A stretch of 64,000 nt of DNA, taken from the NCBI GenBank assembly GCA_021234535.1, contig CM037836.1, forward strand, positions 21,628,769-21,692,768, read 5' to 3'. Position 1 is the stretch's first letter. The number at the start of each line of letters is the position of its first letter. Below, piece after piece: positions 46,592 through 59,900 of the stretch. The notes under the pieces are model-generated. The model was given only the letters and a program-made list of their open reading frames with translations. It was not told the DNA's origin and ran no database searches. Source of the DNA: Stichopus chloronotus (lineage: Eukaryota > Echinodermata > Holothuroidea > Aspidochirotida > Stichopodidae). Made by a program: the position numbers and the translations under genes.

Positions 46592-48147
46592 GGGATTCAA
46601 AAGAACTCTCAAGACGGGTGACGCGAAAGAAAAACGTCCTCCAGAGGTTTCGTTCCGACAGAGCAAAAATGTGGTGCAATATTTAATGACGGCACAGCTC
46701 TGGTGCTGATGGCGAAGGAGATACGGTGCGGATTTTGTCTTGAGGAGGAAAAAGGAAACGGCAAAGGCTGCTACCCCTCGTGGGTTAAGCTACTCAGAAG
46801 TGAAACAGATGAACCATGGCTGGAACTAGACCATCACTCATACTGACCAGTGGTGCCACAAAAAGGAACAGATGCAACCTTGTTGCGACTGGAGTGTTAC
46901 AAGTAGGACATCACGTCAAATTGTTTTCTGGTAATTAGTTTAATGAAAAAGTCAATCCTTTTCCTGGTAGTGCCAGGTCCTCTGTTTGCAGCATTGTCTG
47001 TATATTGTCAGGTTGGTCAATCATGAGCTTGTGATTAATGGCTGAAAAGAAAAATCATTTTTTTTATCTTTCCTCTGCAAATAGTGCCCTGATTTGATTT
47101 CTCAGGGAGAGGAGGAAATAGCAGGGGTATTCCTCACAGCCATGTATTATGTATTTAACAGGGATGTCTGTGACTTCATCAACATCAAAGAACAGAAATT
47201 CAAGTCATCGATGTAGCTTCTCTTAGTTCATTGTTTTGGCTGTCAGTTCTACGTTGGGAAAATTGATTGAACGATCAATCAATTGATTGGACATTATTTT
47301 CAGCTAGTGAATAACAGAAATGAAGACTGAAACATTTCCACAAGTTTCATGAAAGGAAAAAGTGTAAAAAGATAAAGAAAAAAATATAGATTGATAGAAA
47401 ATTTGATATGCAGAAGGATTGTAAGATAGTTTAATAGAGCAATAAGAAGGAAAACCAAGAACCAAAACAAGTAGAGACTTAAACATTTGTTTCCAACAGA
47501 ATTATGACATTGATGTGATGGAATGAAGTCACGACCTGCAGAACTCCTAAACATGCAGAAATTTCCGTCTGGATGGGGTGGGGGGAGAAAGTCGGATCGT
47601 GGGGAGTAAGGAGTTTCTGAGGTTGGGAACATTTGTTTGTGTTTCTATTCATCCAGGCCATGATTTGTAGTACGAAGTCCTGTAGCATCCAACATTACAG
47701 TGGTGCACAAGCACTTTTGCAATGGGAAAAGGCATAGAAGGTGGGATGAAGGCAACTGAATGGCTGTCTTGAGCAAATGGGGAAAGAGGTGGGGTTTTGT
47801 TACCTCAAAAGGGGACTTAAATGTAAAATGGTGCTCTTGTTGAATTCGAAGAAGTAAAAAGTGAAGGCCTCTTTGAGAGGAGTCAATAGTCCTCCCCCCA
47901 TTATCTGTCTCCCCTCTCTCTGTGTTGCTTTTTGCATTAATGGTGTGTGATGGTGTTTATTGTTGGGGAATGGTAGCTTCTATTCATGCTTGTAGAATAA
48001 TTCTCTGCGGTTCACATTACACCCCTCCCCCCTCTCCCAATTCCCCTCACCCATTTCCCCTCACCCATAGCAAAGTTAATCACATGATACATCAGATGTG
48101 TGTCACCTGGCAGATGTATCACATGAATCATCAATATTCTTCTTCCT

Positions 48148-48232
48148 CCATCAACTGGTAAAGTGGGTCAAGTAAGTTGACCTCCGTCGACAAGAGAGTG
48201 CCTTAATCAGAGGTTAGATCCTCATCTGGTAT
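48148..48232 (+). mobile_element. tRNA-derived SINE head
   Basis: TGGTAAAGTGGG at 48156-48167 fits the pol III A-box consensus TRGYNNARNNGG exactly. GGTTAGATCC at 48212-48221 fits the B-box with one mismatch, 56 bp downstream, a normal tRNA-like spacing. The arms do not fold into a proper cloverleaf by eye, so a SINE head is more likely than a functional tRNA. Confidence 0.55.
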
Positions 48233-49316
48233 GGAGATTCAAGAGATGAAACCTGTTTGTGCCATCTGACCCAGTTATCGACAGCTTTCGGCGATAGCAA
48301 ACCTTATTAAACGGTCGTTTCCTTCAGAGATTTCTGACAAACCAAATAGGCGAGAGGTTCTATCTAAGTAATGTTTATCCTCTTCTTGACATAGTCCATT
48401 TAAAGGTGTATGATTACCTCCAGGTTAAATATAAGTTACATCTGTCATACCTCTCAGATGATTAAAAAAAAGCAAAAGCGAAGAAAGTGCTCGGTACTAT
48501 TTAACTTTCAACTCTCTTTGATAACTGGCAGAGCCTGCAAAGTGTTAAAATTTCGAATCGGTCGAGACCTGTCGTCAAGTTTGCCATAAATGTATCGGGT
48601 TTTATTTACCATGTGACTAAAATTTGATCAAGGGTTAAGTCATGAGCATATCCTTTCCACCCCCCCCCCCACCCCGATATCCCGCTCTCCATCTACACAC
48701 ACGACCTCACAGATTAACGTTAGCCACGTTCAAAAGCTCGTGTCGGTACTCTCTCTATACCATCCCGTTAGGTTGAACTTGTAACCGTCTCGAGGCTGAG
48801 TACATTGCTCCCAGTGAAAGCTGACGTCATGGTCGTCTGCTTCAAGATATTCAGGCAAAAGTAGGTCAAAGGGACCCGTCCTGGAAACAAATTCGAGCAA
48901 GCAAAGTATATTGATGAAACTAGTATCAACTAGAGATACAGTAACGACAAATCGGTGACGGTAGTGCTGTTAACTTTAAGGCGGGTTGGTATGTGGTACC
49001 AGATCCTTGATTTGAGGAAAGCATCCACGCTTTCCTTATCAAATTCTTAAGTCAACTCAGAAAAAAAAAAACACAGATTAAAAAAAAACCAGATTATTGC
49101 AGACAATGCAGATTATTATGTTTTGTTTGATTGTTACGTATTTATGTTATGTAATTACTGATAAAGCTGTAAAACTACATATGAAGAGTCACTAACAAAT
49201 ATTTTGAGCTAGTCTCTTTTGTTTATTTTTGTTATTTGCGACTATTTTTCCTGTTACATTTAAGTGGAAATACCCTACTTAAACTCTAACTGTAACCCTC
49301 GTCGTCCCCCCCCCCC

Positions 49317-49385
49317 CATCCTGTGTCCCTCCCCAATCCTGTGACCCTACCCAATCCTGTGTCCCGCCCCAATCCTGTTTCTCTC
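49317..49385 (+). repeat. Four-copy ~20 bp tandem repeat
   Basis: CAATCCTGTGTCCCTCCC-like units recur four times directly after a poly-C tract. Copies differ by one to three bases. Confidence 0.8.
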
Positions 49386-49869
49386 CCGTTCTTCGCTTAT
49401 CGTTCCTGATCTTTCAGCAATTGGTAGTTCTCATATAGCAACTTGAAAGACTAACACAGAACCGGCGTCCAGTCCTTTCATTTTGACAACAAATTAAATT
49501 TTAATTAAATTAAAAAAAAAAGTTCAAGCTCTTTAAATGTTTTTTTTTTTACACGGCATAATATCAGTTAGATTATTATTATTTTTGTTTTCATCTGGTA
49601 TATGTGTTTCAATACAGACCCAGTCGTGTCTTGATACAGTTCAATGCGGGCGTTGCTGTGTCAGTATTACACCAAAATACATTTTATTTTTACAATTTAG
49701 TTCATTTGTTGCTCTGGTACATTTACAGCGTTGCAAGATCTCGATAATCAGTGATTACTTCTGTGGGAGAAGCTTTTCAATAATGAGACAAGAAAATCAG
49801 TTTAGAGTAGACGGTTCGACAGATTTGAAAGTGATTCCGTGTGTACAGAAAAACAGAATTTGACTTTGA

Positions 49870-50215
49870 AAGTTTGAGGATCAGGAAGCCCATATGGGCT
49901 CATCAAGGACCCTATACCATGTTGATCTTGCGACATTCGCATACTCTTATCGGTAACTGTTCATAGGATAACGAGGCAAGGGTGAAAACAGCCAATCGCC
50001 AATGCAAACTCAAACCTGCTCCCATCCGACGCCAAGGCTGGGAGGGGTGGAGAACTTTCCCAGCTCAGCAGCCCATCAGCTTGTACCAGGCAACCTGAAG
50101 CGGACAACACCTTAATTAATCGCACAACAGGAACCCAAATAACCCCCCTCAGCTCTACCTTCAACAGCTTTACTGAACAGGCCAAATTTGAATCCCCAGA
50201 AATTTTAAATCTTAA
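49870..50215 (-). mobile_element. tRNA-derived SINE, copy 2 (head truncated)
   Basis: It shares with 17035-17580 the ordered words CCTATxCCATGTTGATC, CAAACCTGCTCCCAT, CTGGGAGGGGTGGAG, CCCAGCTCAGCAGCCCAT and AATCCCCAGAAA. The tRNA-like head present in copy 1 beyond that last word is missing here. A palindrome, AGCCCATATGGGCT, sits at its other end. Confidence 0.75.
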
Positions 50216-51337
50216 ATTTTTGCTTAATTTTAGTACTCGTGACGTTGTTCATGGACGGAATATATCATTCAATGACACAACCACTTTGAAAAGCACCGGA
50301 AGCGGCATAAAAAAAGGAAAAACAAAATCGTATTTGAAAATAAACTGTTCTTACTGTAAGCATCTAGTACATAATATGCAACAGAGCAGATCTCACTAGG
50401 TGGATCAAAAGCACAATACCTAGGTCGTCGCTCCTTGACCGTTATCGGTATTTAGTGAAACAACTGTGTTTACAAACAACGCTTACTGGAGTGATTGCCT
50501 CATTACGCCGTCAGCTGATCAGTTCTCTCGGACCAACCTGAATATCAATTACATGGTAAGCTTCCCATTGGCCCGTTCAAAGAAGCGCGCCGTTATTGTT
50601 GAATGAAAACTGGCAACCACTACATTATCGTATTTTACACTTTTTTGTCGTTACGTTAGATGAATTTGAAATCATAGTCCAAAAATTATCACCCGGCACC
50701 TGTACTGGCAAATTGTCTGAATGGTGACATACCAAACATTTGAACATGAAATTTTGATGTTTTTACTTTTTCCCGACGCACGCAATTACTTTAAAAAAAT
50801 CGATTACAAATTAATATTTTGAAATGCTAGTACTTGTTGTTTGTAACTAAAATTCAATGTGCTTACAGGGGTTTATTTATTCAAAGTTTTTTTTTTCAGT
50901 ATGTAAAGCAAATTAAGAAAAAAAAGCCTTGTATTTGAATTCCAACGTATTTGGCACTTTTACCCTTTGCTGGAAAATATTTGTAGGGTAAATCAAAGCC
51001 TTATAGGGATGCTTACTTAGTAGCTTGAAGTATGAGAACGTAGCCTCCTCTGTAAAAAACGAAGCACCTCACTGTGGCTAGTTTCAAGATCGAGCAAAAA
51101 GGGAGGGACAATGTGACTATTACAGAGTAATTACACCAAATAAGCTCAATTAGAGGAGTAAAGAGACGAATTTTCTCTCACAACATTTCAGCATGCTGGG
51201 GAAATATTCAGAGTTTAATTTTTGTATTCCTGTTCCAGAATAATCTCATTCAAACCATCACCATGGTAAGTAATAAAGAGTAATGGTTAGGAGAGGATGA
51301 GTGTTTTCCCCTGTCACCAATGTGACGCCCGTAAATA

Positions 51338-51367
51338 CCCCCCCCCCCCCCACACACACACACACAA
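51338..51367 (+). repeat. Poly-C followed by (CA)n
   Basis: C14 runs directly into (AC)n. The same compound arrangement occurs at 2248-2314 and 55826-55851. Confidence 0.9.
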
Positions 51368-54300
51368 CCTTCAGTGAAAGGCTTAATTATGTTCATGCTG
51401 TATACAACAGTCACAGATCTACACTGGTCACAGGGTATATGATCAGAAAAGAAATTCCCGAGAATGTCCACGTAATTGTAGTGTTGCTAATTGTATATCA
51501 GTTAATTCACTTTATTTCCGATTTAAAGTTATGCATAACATTAGTAAAGTTAGTGCAGTTTACTTTGACCAAATTTTCCGCAGTGCTGCTACGTCACTGA
51601 GCAATTTTGCTGATTCCTCGGTCTCCGTCGAGTCTCGTCGATAACCGTTACTTATATTATCGCTGGAGATACAAATAGTTGCACTTTAGATTGAATATTG
51701 CACGAAAATTGCCCAATTTGAAGAGTTTGTCGTTAGGACAACTGAACTTAAACCAGTCATTTAGACCCACTACACGACATGCGAATACTTTACAGTATAA
51801 AGCCTAGTAAGTGACACAAGGGTAGGATCGGTCTAATTCCCCCTGGACGTAGGAGCGCAAAGTTGTGCTATACGCTCACAATGCGGACGAGAGTTAAAGA
51901 ATAGTGGGAACGAAGGAGGTGGGGGGAGGCTACATATTTTGATATCCTCACTATATACAAACATTGAGAGTATGACTGGTTAATTTAAATTTTGTCGACG
52001 CCACTGATCGTCAAATTATATTTTATACGACATAGTTCATAATTTTCTTGACTCTAGAGTAACACGGTTTGTAGAAACAAAGTGGTACAGAATGACGTCA
52101 CAGCGTATTAAGCATGTCAATGCAGAAAGAGAGTGACGACACGTAAATCATACATGCCGTTCGTCAGCTTCATGAAAAATAATAATTTTGCGTTCAAAAC
52201 TTTTGCGTTACATTTGCCAAAATATACAAACAAAAACTCCATTAACCCCCCCTTCGTGTGACGTCACCCTCACAAATTTGAGAGAGTCGATACCACTTTG
52301 TCCTTTTAGCAAGCCCTTATGATGGCTGGTCTGTCAGTCTGTTAGAGTAACAGCTCCCTGATCTAAGTGTATTTAAAAACAGTGACATTCCAGGACTTTC
52401 ATATTATTTGGGAAAAATGTTTAAATACTTTGCATTCTGTCGCAGAGGAATGACGCAGTGTCATTCTCATCACCGAGGGACAGATTATGACGGGGGTCCC
52501 CTCAATTTGAGATCGTCTCCACGTTTTCGTCACCTTAACTAATCCCGAAAGCGACCAGTGTTCACCCTAACGCGCCGACAGAGCATTTAATCTGTGCTGG
52601 ATTTGACTGGTTTTAACACTTCACGCCTTCGACCCCGCCAGTCATCCGCAAACGTTACTCATGTTGGCTCTTTTACCAGTTCTTTGCTCTCTCACCCCCC
52701 CCCCCCCACCTCACCCTCCCCAATACCCACACTTCAACACCTTTATAAAATCTGTAGACAAATAATTACTCCTCAATAATTCTCCGTTGCAGATGATCTA
52801 TTTTCAGCGATGTCATTGGTGCTAACGTGTTATGATATAACTTCAAATGTTACTTGTTTATGATGTTTTGTTCGTTGCTGATGTTTGTGGTGCGTTTTTA
52901 TTATTACGACCTACTTTCAAGAATTCACAGCATCTTACAGATGTTTTAAACGCCAAATAAACGATTTTATATGAGCTCATCTTACTTTTAAATGCTGTCA
53001 CGTTCCATATCCAATTTTTAACGTTATTAGATTGTAAAATATTGTACCCCTTTTCATTTTTCCCTCTTTGTTTTACATTTTAACATACTGTGCATGTAGT
53101 TTTATTAAGGGGCGCAGGAAGTATTAGCCATGGTTATCTAACTAAGCGACCCTCTTAAAGCAGAGTTGAACTAAATAAATAAATTAAGGTAATATTATGG
53201 AATCAAAATTCAGGAACAGGTGTGCCAAATGAACTTGAAATAACCATTCTTATCCGACAATATTAAAGGATATACTAAAAAACAGAATATATCAACAAAA
53301 TAATATTAATAATAACGATAAAAGTGGTCGACAAATGTGGCCGAGTAAATATATAACTCTGTTTCATTGGAATTGGAAACATTAATGAAGAAATTACATA
53401 GAATTTATAGTTGTTGGTGAAACTGGCTATTAGATTATGTGAGGAGCTGAACAGAGTACCATTACGTATCCTTATCTTCCGTTTTTGCACACATGTCCTT
53501 TTGTTATTCGGTTAAATTTGAAGTTTATCAATGAGACCATGTTTACAAAAGTATGAATAAAATGAGAGGTGCCTATATCATGGTTCCAGGATGACTGCCA
53601 ATGATTAAATCATTATCCATTTAAGTTTTCTGTGTCTTGTTTATTGCAGGGTAATTAATCCTTTCTTATTAGTTAATAGTGGCTTTCCATTATTTACTCA
53701 CTGGCAACGCTTACCTAGAAAGACTGTAGAATGTAACGATTAGCTTTCTCAAGAAAAGTCCCTATAATTAAATGCACGAACCCTCAATTTTAAATTCGGT
53801 TTGATTTAGGTCCTGTTCAAATATTTGTGACGTAATCCTCAAAGGATCGAAGGAACGCCGCAATGGGGGCAATCGTGAAAAGGAAACAGTTTACACGTTC
53901 TAAATTGGGCTACCTCAGATCAGTTGATAACTGTAGACCAAAATCAGATTGTTAGTTCATTACCCGGCACTGCAGCACTAGGAAATATCTCCCAGGCCAT
54001 GCTGACAGCTGAAAAGCTCTCAGTGAACAATGGACTGATTGTGATGAAATTGATTTTTCCAATAATTTTCCGGTAAAAGCATGTGAGCGAGAGGTGTAGG
54101 CTTAACCAAGGAAATGGTTCAGAGATTCATCCCCCCCCCCCCCACGTCCCGACCACTCACGTTCCTACCTTGACAACAACCAGAGGGAAAATAATGCCAA
54201 AAGTATTAGGGGATATAGTGCAATAACTTTGTCAACGTTTTGGTCGTCAAAAGATTGGGGTCACTTTGCATCGCCAGAGAAGATAAAAACACCTTAACCA

Positions 54301-55825
54301 TTCCCAGAAGATCCTTTTTTCGATGTTCCTGTGACAAATCTTACAAATTAACTTGTTATCTTAAGACACCATTATTAAAGATAGAGGGTTTTTATGTTTG
54401 AGAGAGAACGTGTAAGTTAGGTATTGAAAACAAATTTTTATTTACGTGAGGGAAAAAAATCGATTGATATTGCCAATGCATTCAGTGACTTTTGTTAAGT
54501 CTTTGTATCAAGTGGTAGTGACTATTCAGTGTTAATTGCTTTCCTACTACGTACAGGTGGACACCCACACCTGTCGTTTTCTGTGTAGAACAAAACTAAA
54601 TATGTCCCTTGACCTCAAAGCTAGGCTATCACCTTTTATGTCTTTCTTTAGGTTCTTGGGGAAAGCTTTCAAGTCAGAATGAAGGTAACCTTTGAACAGT
54701 CTTCACACAGTTTGCAAGTACTGGAAATATCTCCCTTCAAAATGTCCTGTTAGCCAGTGCCTTTCGACTGCTTGGTCAGTACACGAATCAAAGATTTAAG
54801 TCCAAAAGTGGTAGCAGTTGAATGAAAGCTTTTGACAGAAAACAGATTAAGGTTACATTTGCTGTAAGTGGGTGCCCCTATTCTACAGGGAAAGAGAGAG
54901 AGGGAGAATTAGGTTAAGGTAAAAAAGTGAAATATTTTCTGCTTATTGTGGAATTACTTTGATTAGAGCTTCTACGGTGGAGTCAGTTTCTTCTAAGGGG
55001 CATTCCACAGTAATTTGAAGATGAATGTGTAAATTTGAATTATAAAATATCCACCTGTAGTTGGTCAATTATCCAAGTACGCAAGTCAAAGTTCCAAGTT
55101 TGAAATGTCTACTTGAAAAAAATCATTCTTATGGTTATTACTTCATTAATGAACAGAGTAAACGAACCTGGGAAAGAGTGTCACGGACGGGAAATTGCTC
55201 TTCCTGATAATACCGGGAGGAATGCAGAAGAAAAATGAAACAAATGTAGGTCGGACATCTGAAACATGCCATAGGTCACATAAAGAATCAACTTCAATGT
55301 TTCTGCAGTTACTTATAATTAATACAAATTTATTAGTAATACATAAAATGTCCTATCCTCGACTGACAATCTGAAAATATTTTTCAATGTAAATCATTTA
55401 ATACTGGTTGGAATTTTTTTTTTGTTCTTTGGAAGTCCACGACACTGATTTTTTTTTTTGTAACATGAATTTCCCAGTTTACGGAGTAGCACCTCAAAAT
55501 TTACATGACCACTTTTAGTTAGAGACAGAAACCTGAAAGTAACTTGCTCACCAATTGACCCTACCATACCATATTCAAAGCTACTCCAGTTTTACTTTAA
55601 GCGTTGAAAATTCATGTCCATTTTCTGTTCCGTCCCCAACGCACTCTAAGGAGACTACAATCATGATCTTCAATGTTATTTCTGAAACTGATACAGTTTA
55701 GGGTTATTTCAGCTAGGCTGGTTCAGACTAAAAATATTACGCAGTGGTGCAATTCCTGTGCTTTGAGTCATAATGTTTTAATTGTGCAAAATGTCCCACC
55801 AGAGACACAGAAATACCACAACATG

Positions 55826-55851
55826 CCCCCCCCCCCCACACACACACACAT
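55826..55851 (+). repeat. Poly-C followed by (CA)n
   Basis: C12 runs directly into (AC)7, the third instance of this compound microsatellite in the window. Confidence 0.9.
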
Positions 55852-56329
55852 ACCATCTCGCAGGACGGAAGTTAGTTCATGCATGAATGGGTTCCTTATA
55901 TATGACGTCATAAGCGCGTCGTAACATGAAGTCACAAGCGACGAAGAAAAAAAAAATATAGGAGGGGAACTTCCAACTATGAAAGTTACAACTTTGATTG
56001 CATAAGACTGAATGACGTCAAAGGCAGTTATCGATTTGTCTAAACTTTAGAAAAAAAAAACAGTTTCAAAGGCGTTATAGTTAACGAATTTATGACCTTT
56101 CTTAAGGAAGACTACACAGAAAAGAATATTAAATCATTCTTAAATCTATTTAAATTTCTGTGAATGTCGTCAGGGACGAGGAGAGGTGAATACAACCGAG
56201 TTACAGTTAGGGGATAAATGTAATATAATAATGTAATATCAATAACCGCACTTTTGTCATAAAGGGCACCATGTCTAGAAATTTACTCCTCTACTTTATT
56301 TACTTCTTTACTCCCGCTGCTCCGGCCCT

Positions 56330-56620
56330 TGCACTTAAAAGCTGGAAAATGGGAAAAGATCACTTGTAACAAAATCAGAAAGAGAACTATGCACTCATTT
56401 TCTATATACTTGAATATGAAAAAAAACACTGTCTCGACATTTGTTACGAAATAAAAATTCTCCAAGAAAGCGTAGCAGTCAATCACAGTTACTTGAAATC
56501 AAACAGACCATTGGGAATGGATATGAATACTCATGTATGCAAAAATGGGACTTAAAACAATGTTTTTATCAATGGCTATGACACATTCCGCGAAATTTGC
56601 CGTTCACTGACAAATTTCCA
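56330..56620 (+). repeat. Dispersed repeat family 3, copy 1
   Basis: Words shared in order with 62650-62815 are GGAAAAGAT, AGAGAACTATG, ATACTTGAAT, GTCTCGAC, and GCTATGACACATTCCGCGAAAT against GCTGTGACCTATTCTGCGAAAT. This copy has about 90 bp extra before the last word. Confidence 0.7.
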
Positions 56621-56907
56621 AGCTCATATTCCAGCTTTAAGATACAAAATTTGGTCATGTTTTTATGAAAGATTAGCGAACGGCGAAGCAGACGTCGAAG
56701 GGCGTAAGCCGAGGATATCCTGCGTAGCTGACGATTTTTTTTTTCCCCTTCAGCTTATCGCTACTACGCGACAGCCTAAGATTGCGACAGTCACAGCGGG
56801 GCTACGCAGACTAAGTCGAGTGTAGCCTGTACACGATTTACCGGTTAGGAAATAAATACCATGTAGAACACTGAATAGCAAACCGGAGTTTTACTTGGTG
56901 ACCAAAT

Positions 56908-56970
56908 GTGAGTATACATATAGTGAGTATACATATATCAGTAGACATATAGTGAGTATACATATATCAG
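56908..56970 (+). repeat. Short tandem repeat GTGAGTATACATATA
   Basis: GTGAGTATACATATA occurs three times, alternating with ATCAGTAGACATATA, in about 60 bp. Low-complexity AT-rich DNA. Confidence 0.85.
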
Positions 56971-59900
56971 ATACCTGATGTCACACAGGATGTCCCATGT
57001 AGCATGGTTTACTGAATAAGTAATATTTAGAGGGTGTATCTTCAAAAGTTTGAACACAGACGATTACTTTTTGGCGGGCTTTCTTTCTCTCTCTTCTCAA
57101 GTTTTAACATTTATTCATGTACGTCTGCCTATGACCGTTAGATCGGTTACTCAGTTTGAAAATAGGCTTATCCTAATAACTCTATTCTTGTTTTGGGTTC
57201 TGTAGATCGAAATAAAATCCTCCTGTTCAAATAAGACGCCGTTTTTTGCTCACGGGGTGGCCTTAAAAGGGTTCTCTTTCACACCTTTTGGGTCAAGAAA
57301 GACAATAGGTTACTTTCTAAAGAAAATCTTACCGATTGGTTGCCTGGACAACAATAGAAGTCTGGTCTTACTAATCAATCCACCAGATAAAAAGGGGCTT
57401 TCACCGGGTATAAGACTCTGCTGACACCTCGGGCCCCATATTTGCTAAAAAGATTTGAAATGATGAAAGCAGGGATGAAGTTGGTGGTCTATAATGATGA
57501 TCACATACGAACTGCAGGATATGTGACTGAGGTCAAACAACTTGTTTACTATTATATCTGCAGGTCTGCAGTGGCATAGGCCCGGCGTGATGTACCTTGT
57601 TCGAATATTCCAGACTCATGTGTGTACGCCTGTATGTTACAGGCTAGATCTCCACGAACCCGTTCCCTTTAAGAAGACATAGATAAGTCCGGGTGGATGA
57701 TTGGTTGCTTGGAAGCAAAGGTTCATTTTCTATCGTCTGGACGCTACTTTGCATGCGTGAAGTTATGAAAATGTACTGTATTTCTGTGAGAGGTTTCGCG
57801 GGTGTTGCAGGAGGTGCTGTCTCATTGTTGTTGTTGATGTTGTTTTTTACGTATGGATGGTGACGTTTGCGACGTTATTGTTGCTAAATACAGCCACGCA
57901 CTTATGACTTGCTGAGGCCGTTCATAAGCCAATAGCTTGAGTAACAACACACGGGCACACACACATACGGCAAACAAACAAATTAAAGTGACAATCCTTC
58001 TTCTCCACACGACATTTTGTTAGGTCAGTTCAAATTTTCATTGCAGAACTTGTAGATTCAAGTAACCTTCTCCCACAATATATAAGAACATCTTCAACAG
58101 AAATGCATGGTATTCTTCTGCGTGTGCAAAATCTAAGTTTGCCATATTGCATAAGTGTTTCGACAGAGATGGGGTGGGAGTGCCTGACTGTTCGATGGGG
58201 GGGGGGGGGGAGAGTGCAGATTTTGTGAGGTATCCACTGCGCCCACACTAACATCGGGAGGTCTAGGGAAATATTTTGAATTACATAATCATGTAACGCT
58301 AAATGGTGCAATCTGTGACTGTAATCTACTTTTGAAAACTAGATCATCCGCAACAATTACGCAAATTGTAACGATTTGCCACTTTCCTCTCACTAGGATC
58401 GAGTTGATCCCCCCCCCCCCACCCTTCCTTTGCCTACATCACTGGAGTGCCGAATAAAATGGAAGTCGGAGGATCATGTGGTATGTAATATTCATGTGAA
58501 GCATAGCCCATAGCAGCAGCCTCTCATACACAGGGTGAATCATGCAGAATGCCCACTGGAATAGCGCACGTGACGCGCATGCTCACTAGAAACTAGGAAA
58601 TGACAAAAATAAACAAAGACACACCGCTCCGGGATGTATCTCCTGCACGAGTTTCCAGGCGGTGATCGAATTTGTTTACAAAATAAATATGTGAATAAAG
58701 TTGTATGAAAGTCACATACATTTTAATCGCAACGTAGCCATCACGAAATTACGTCACGTGAGACCGACGATGTAAGACTGACTACATTAGGCCTTTGGTC
58801 TTTTGATGGACTCGAAGAACCATGATGGAAATATTTAGCCTGTGTTTCATTGCGAGGTGGACACTTCATCTTTATTTCTTTGCATGATTTAATCGTAGCA
58901 TCCTTCATCCAGTGAGCTCTAATACTTTGACATTGCATGTGTATCTAATTTTGGATTCATTTTCGCACCCTACACATCTGCAGATTCTCTATAATCGTTT
59001 CAGTGCCAAAATTGACTAAAACTTGTTGTTTTGTTTCTCACACGCTTTGCACATACAAGGGAGGTTGGGGATGAGTTACTTTGTAATTATCTATGCTTCC
59101 TATTGGAACAAGAAACAAAACAGAACAAAAAAAAAAGAAAAAGAATAAGCCTTGTAAATATGTCACACACATGGTAACTTAAATTTTGTTGCTTTATGGT
59201 TTAGTGGCTAAGGTAATATTCTCGCACATAAAATTCCAACTTCCTCAGCTGGTGGGATGTATTGCAGCCTATAAAGAAATACAGGTAGATGAGTTGCCCA
59301 TTCTCAGGGGAACTAATTTTAAAGACTTCGACATCATTTCATGACCAGAACTGTTTGATCGATTGGTGCTGAACATTACTGAGGATGGTGAGGTTTGAAG
59401 AAGACAAAAAATTAAGGAAAGTGAAGCCCTTGTGCCTCTGTTCGCATTACATAAGGACTAATATTTTTCTTCACGTAATGATTCTTATCTTGAAACTATT
59501 ATCATTAGAAATGCGTGTTCGTCGGTAAATGTTTATCCCCGCGTTTCCTGCTAGCAAAATCGAAACTAGGCCGAGTTTATTCAGCTAAAAGAAACCACGC
59601 AGGCTGAGTTTATTCAGCTACAACATACACGCGAGACAAGAAATACATTAATACAGAACGTTCGGTAGAGCCAAGCGCCCCCTTATCCGCCCCACTAATG
59701 TTTCAGTTCACGGTATCTGAGCAGAATAGAATGGTTTTGTTGATACATTTTTCATGGTGTCCGTTACAAAATCTAGGTTATAAATGTTATCATAATGTAA
59801 TATTGAGGTTTTATACCTTGCAGAAAACAACGACTGCTCCCTGGTCGATAAATGCACACGTCGATCTTTATGATAAATATCTGTAGAAAAGTATAATCGT

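Noticed and set aside
59190..59290. tRNA-like TGGTTTAGTGGCTAAGG word
   Set aside because: An A-box-like word only; no B-box at the right distance and no cloverleaf.
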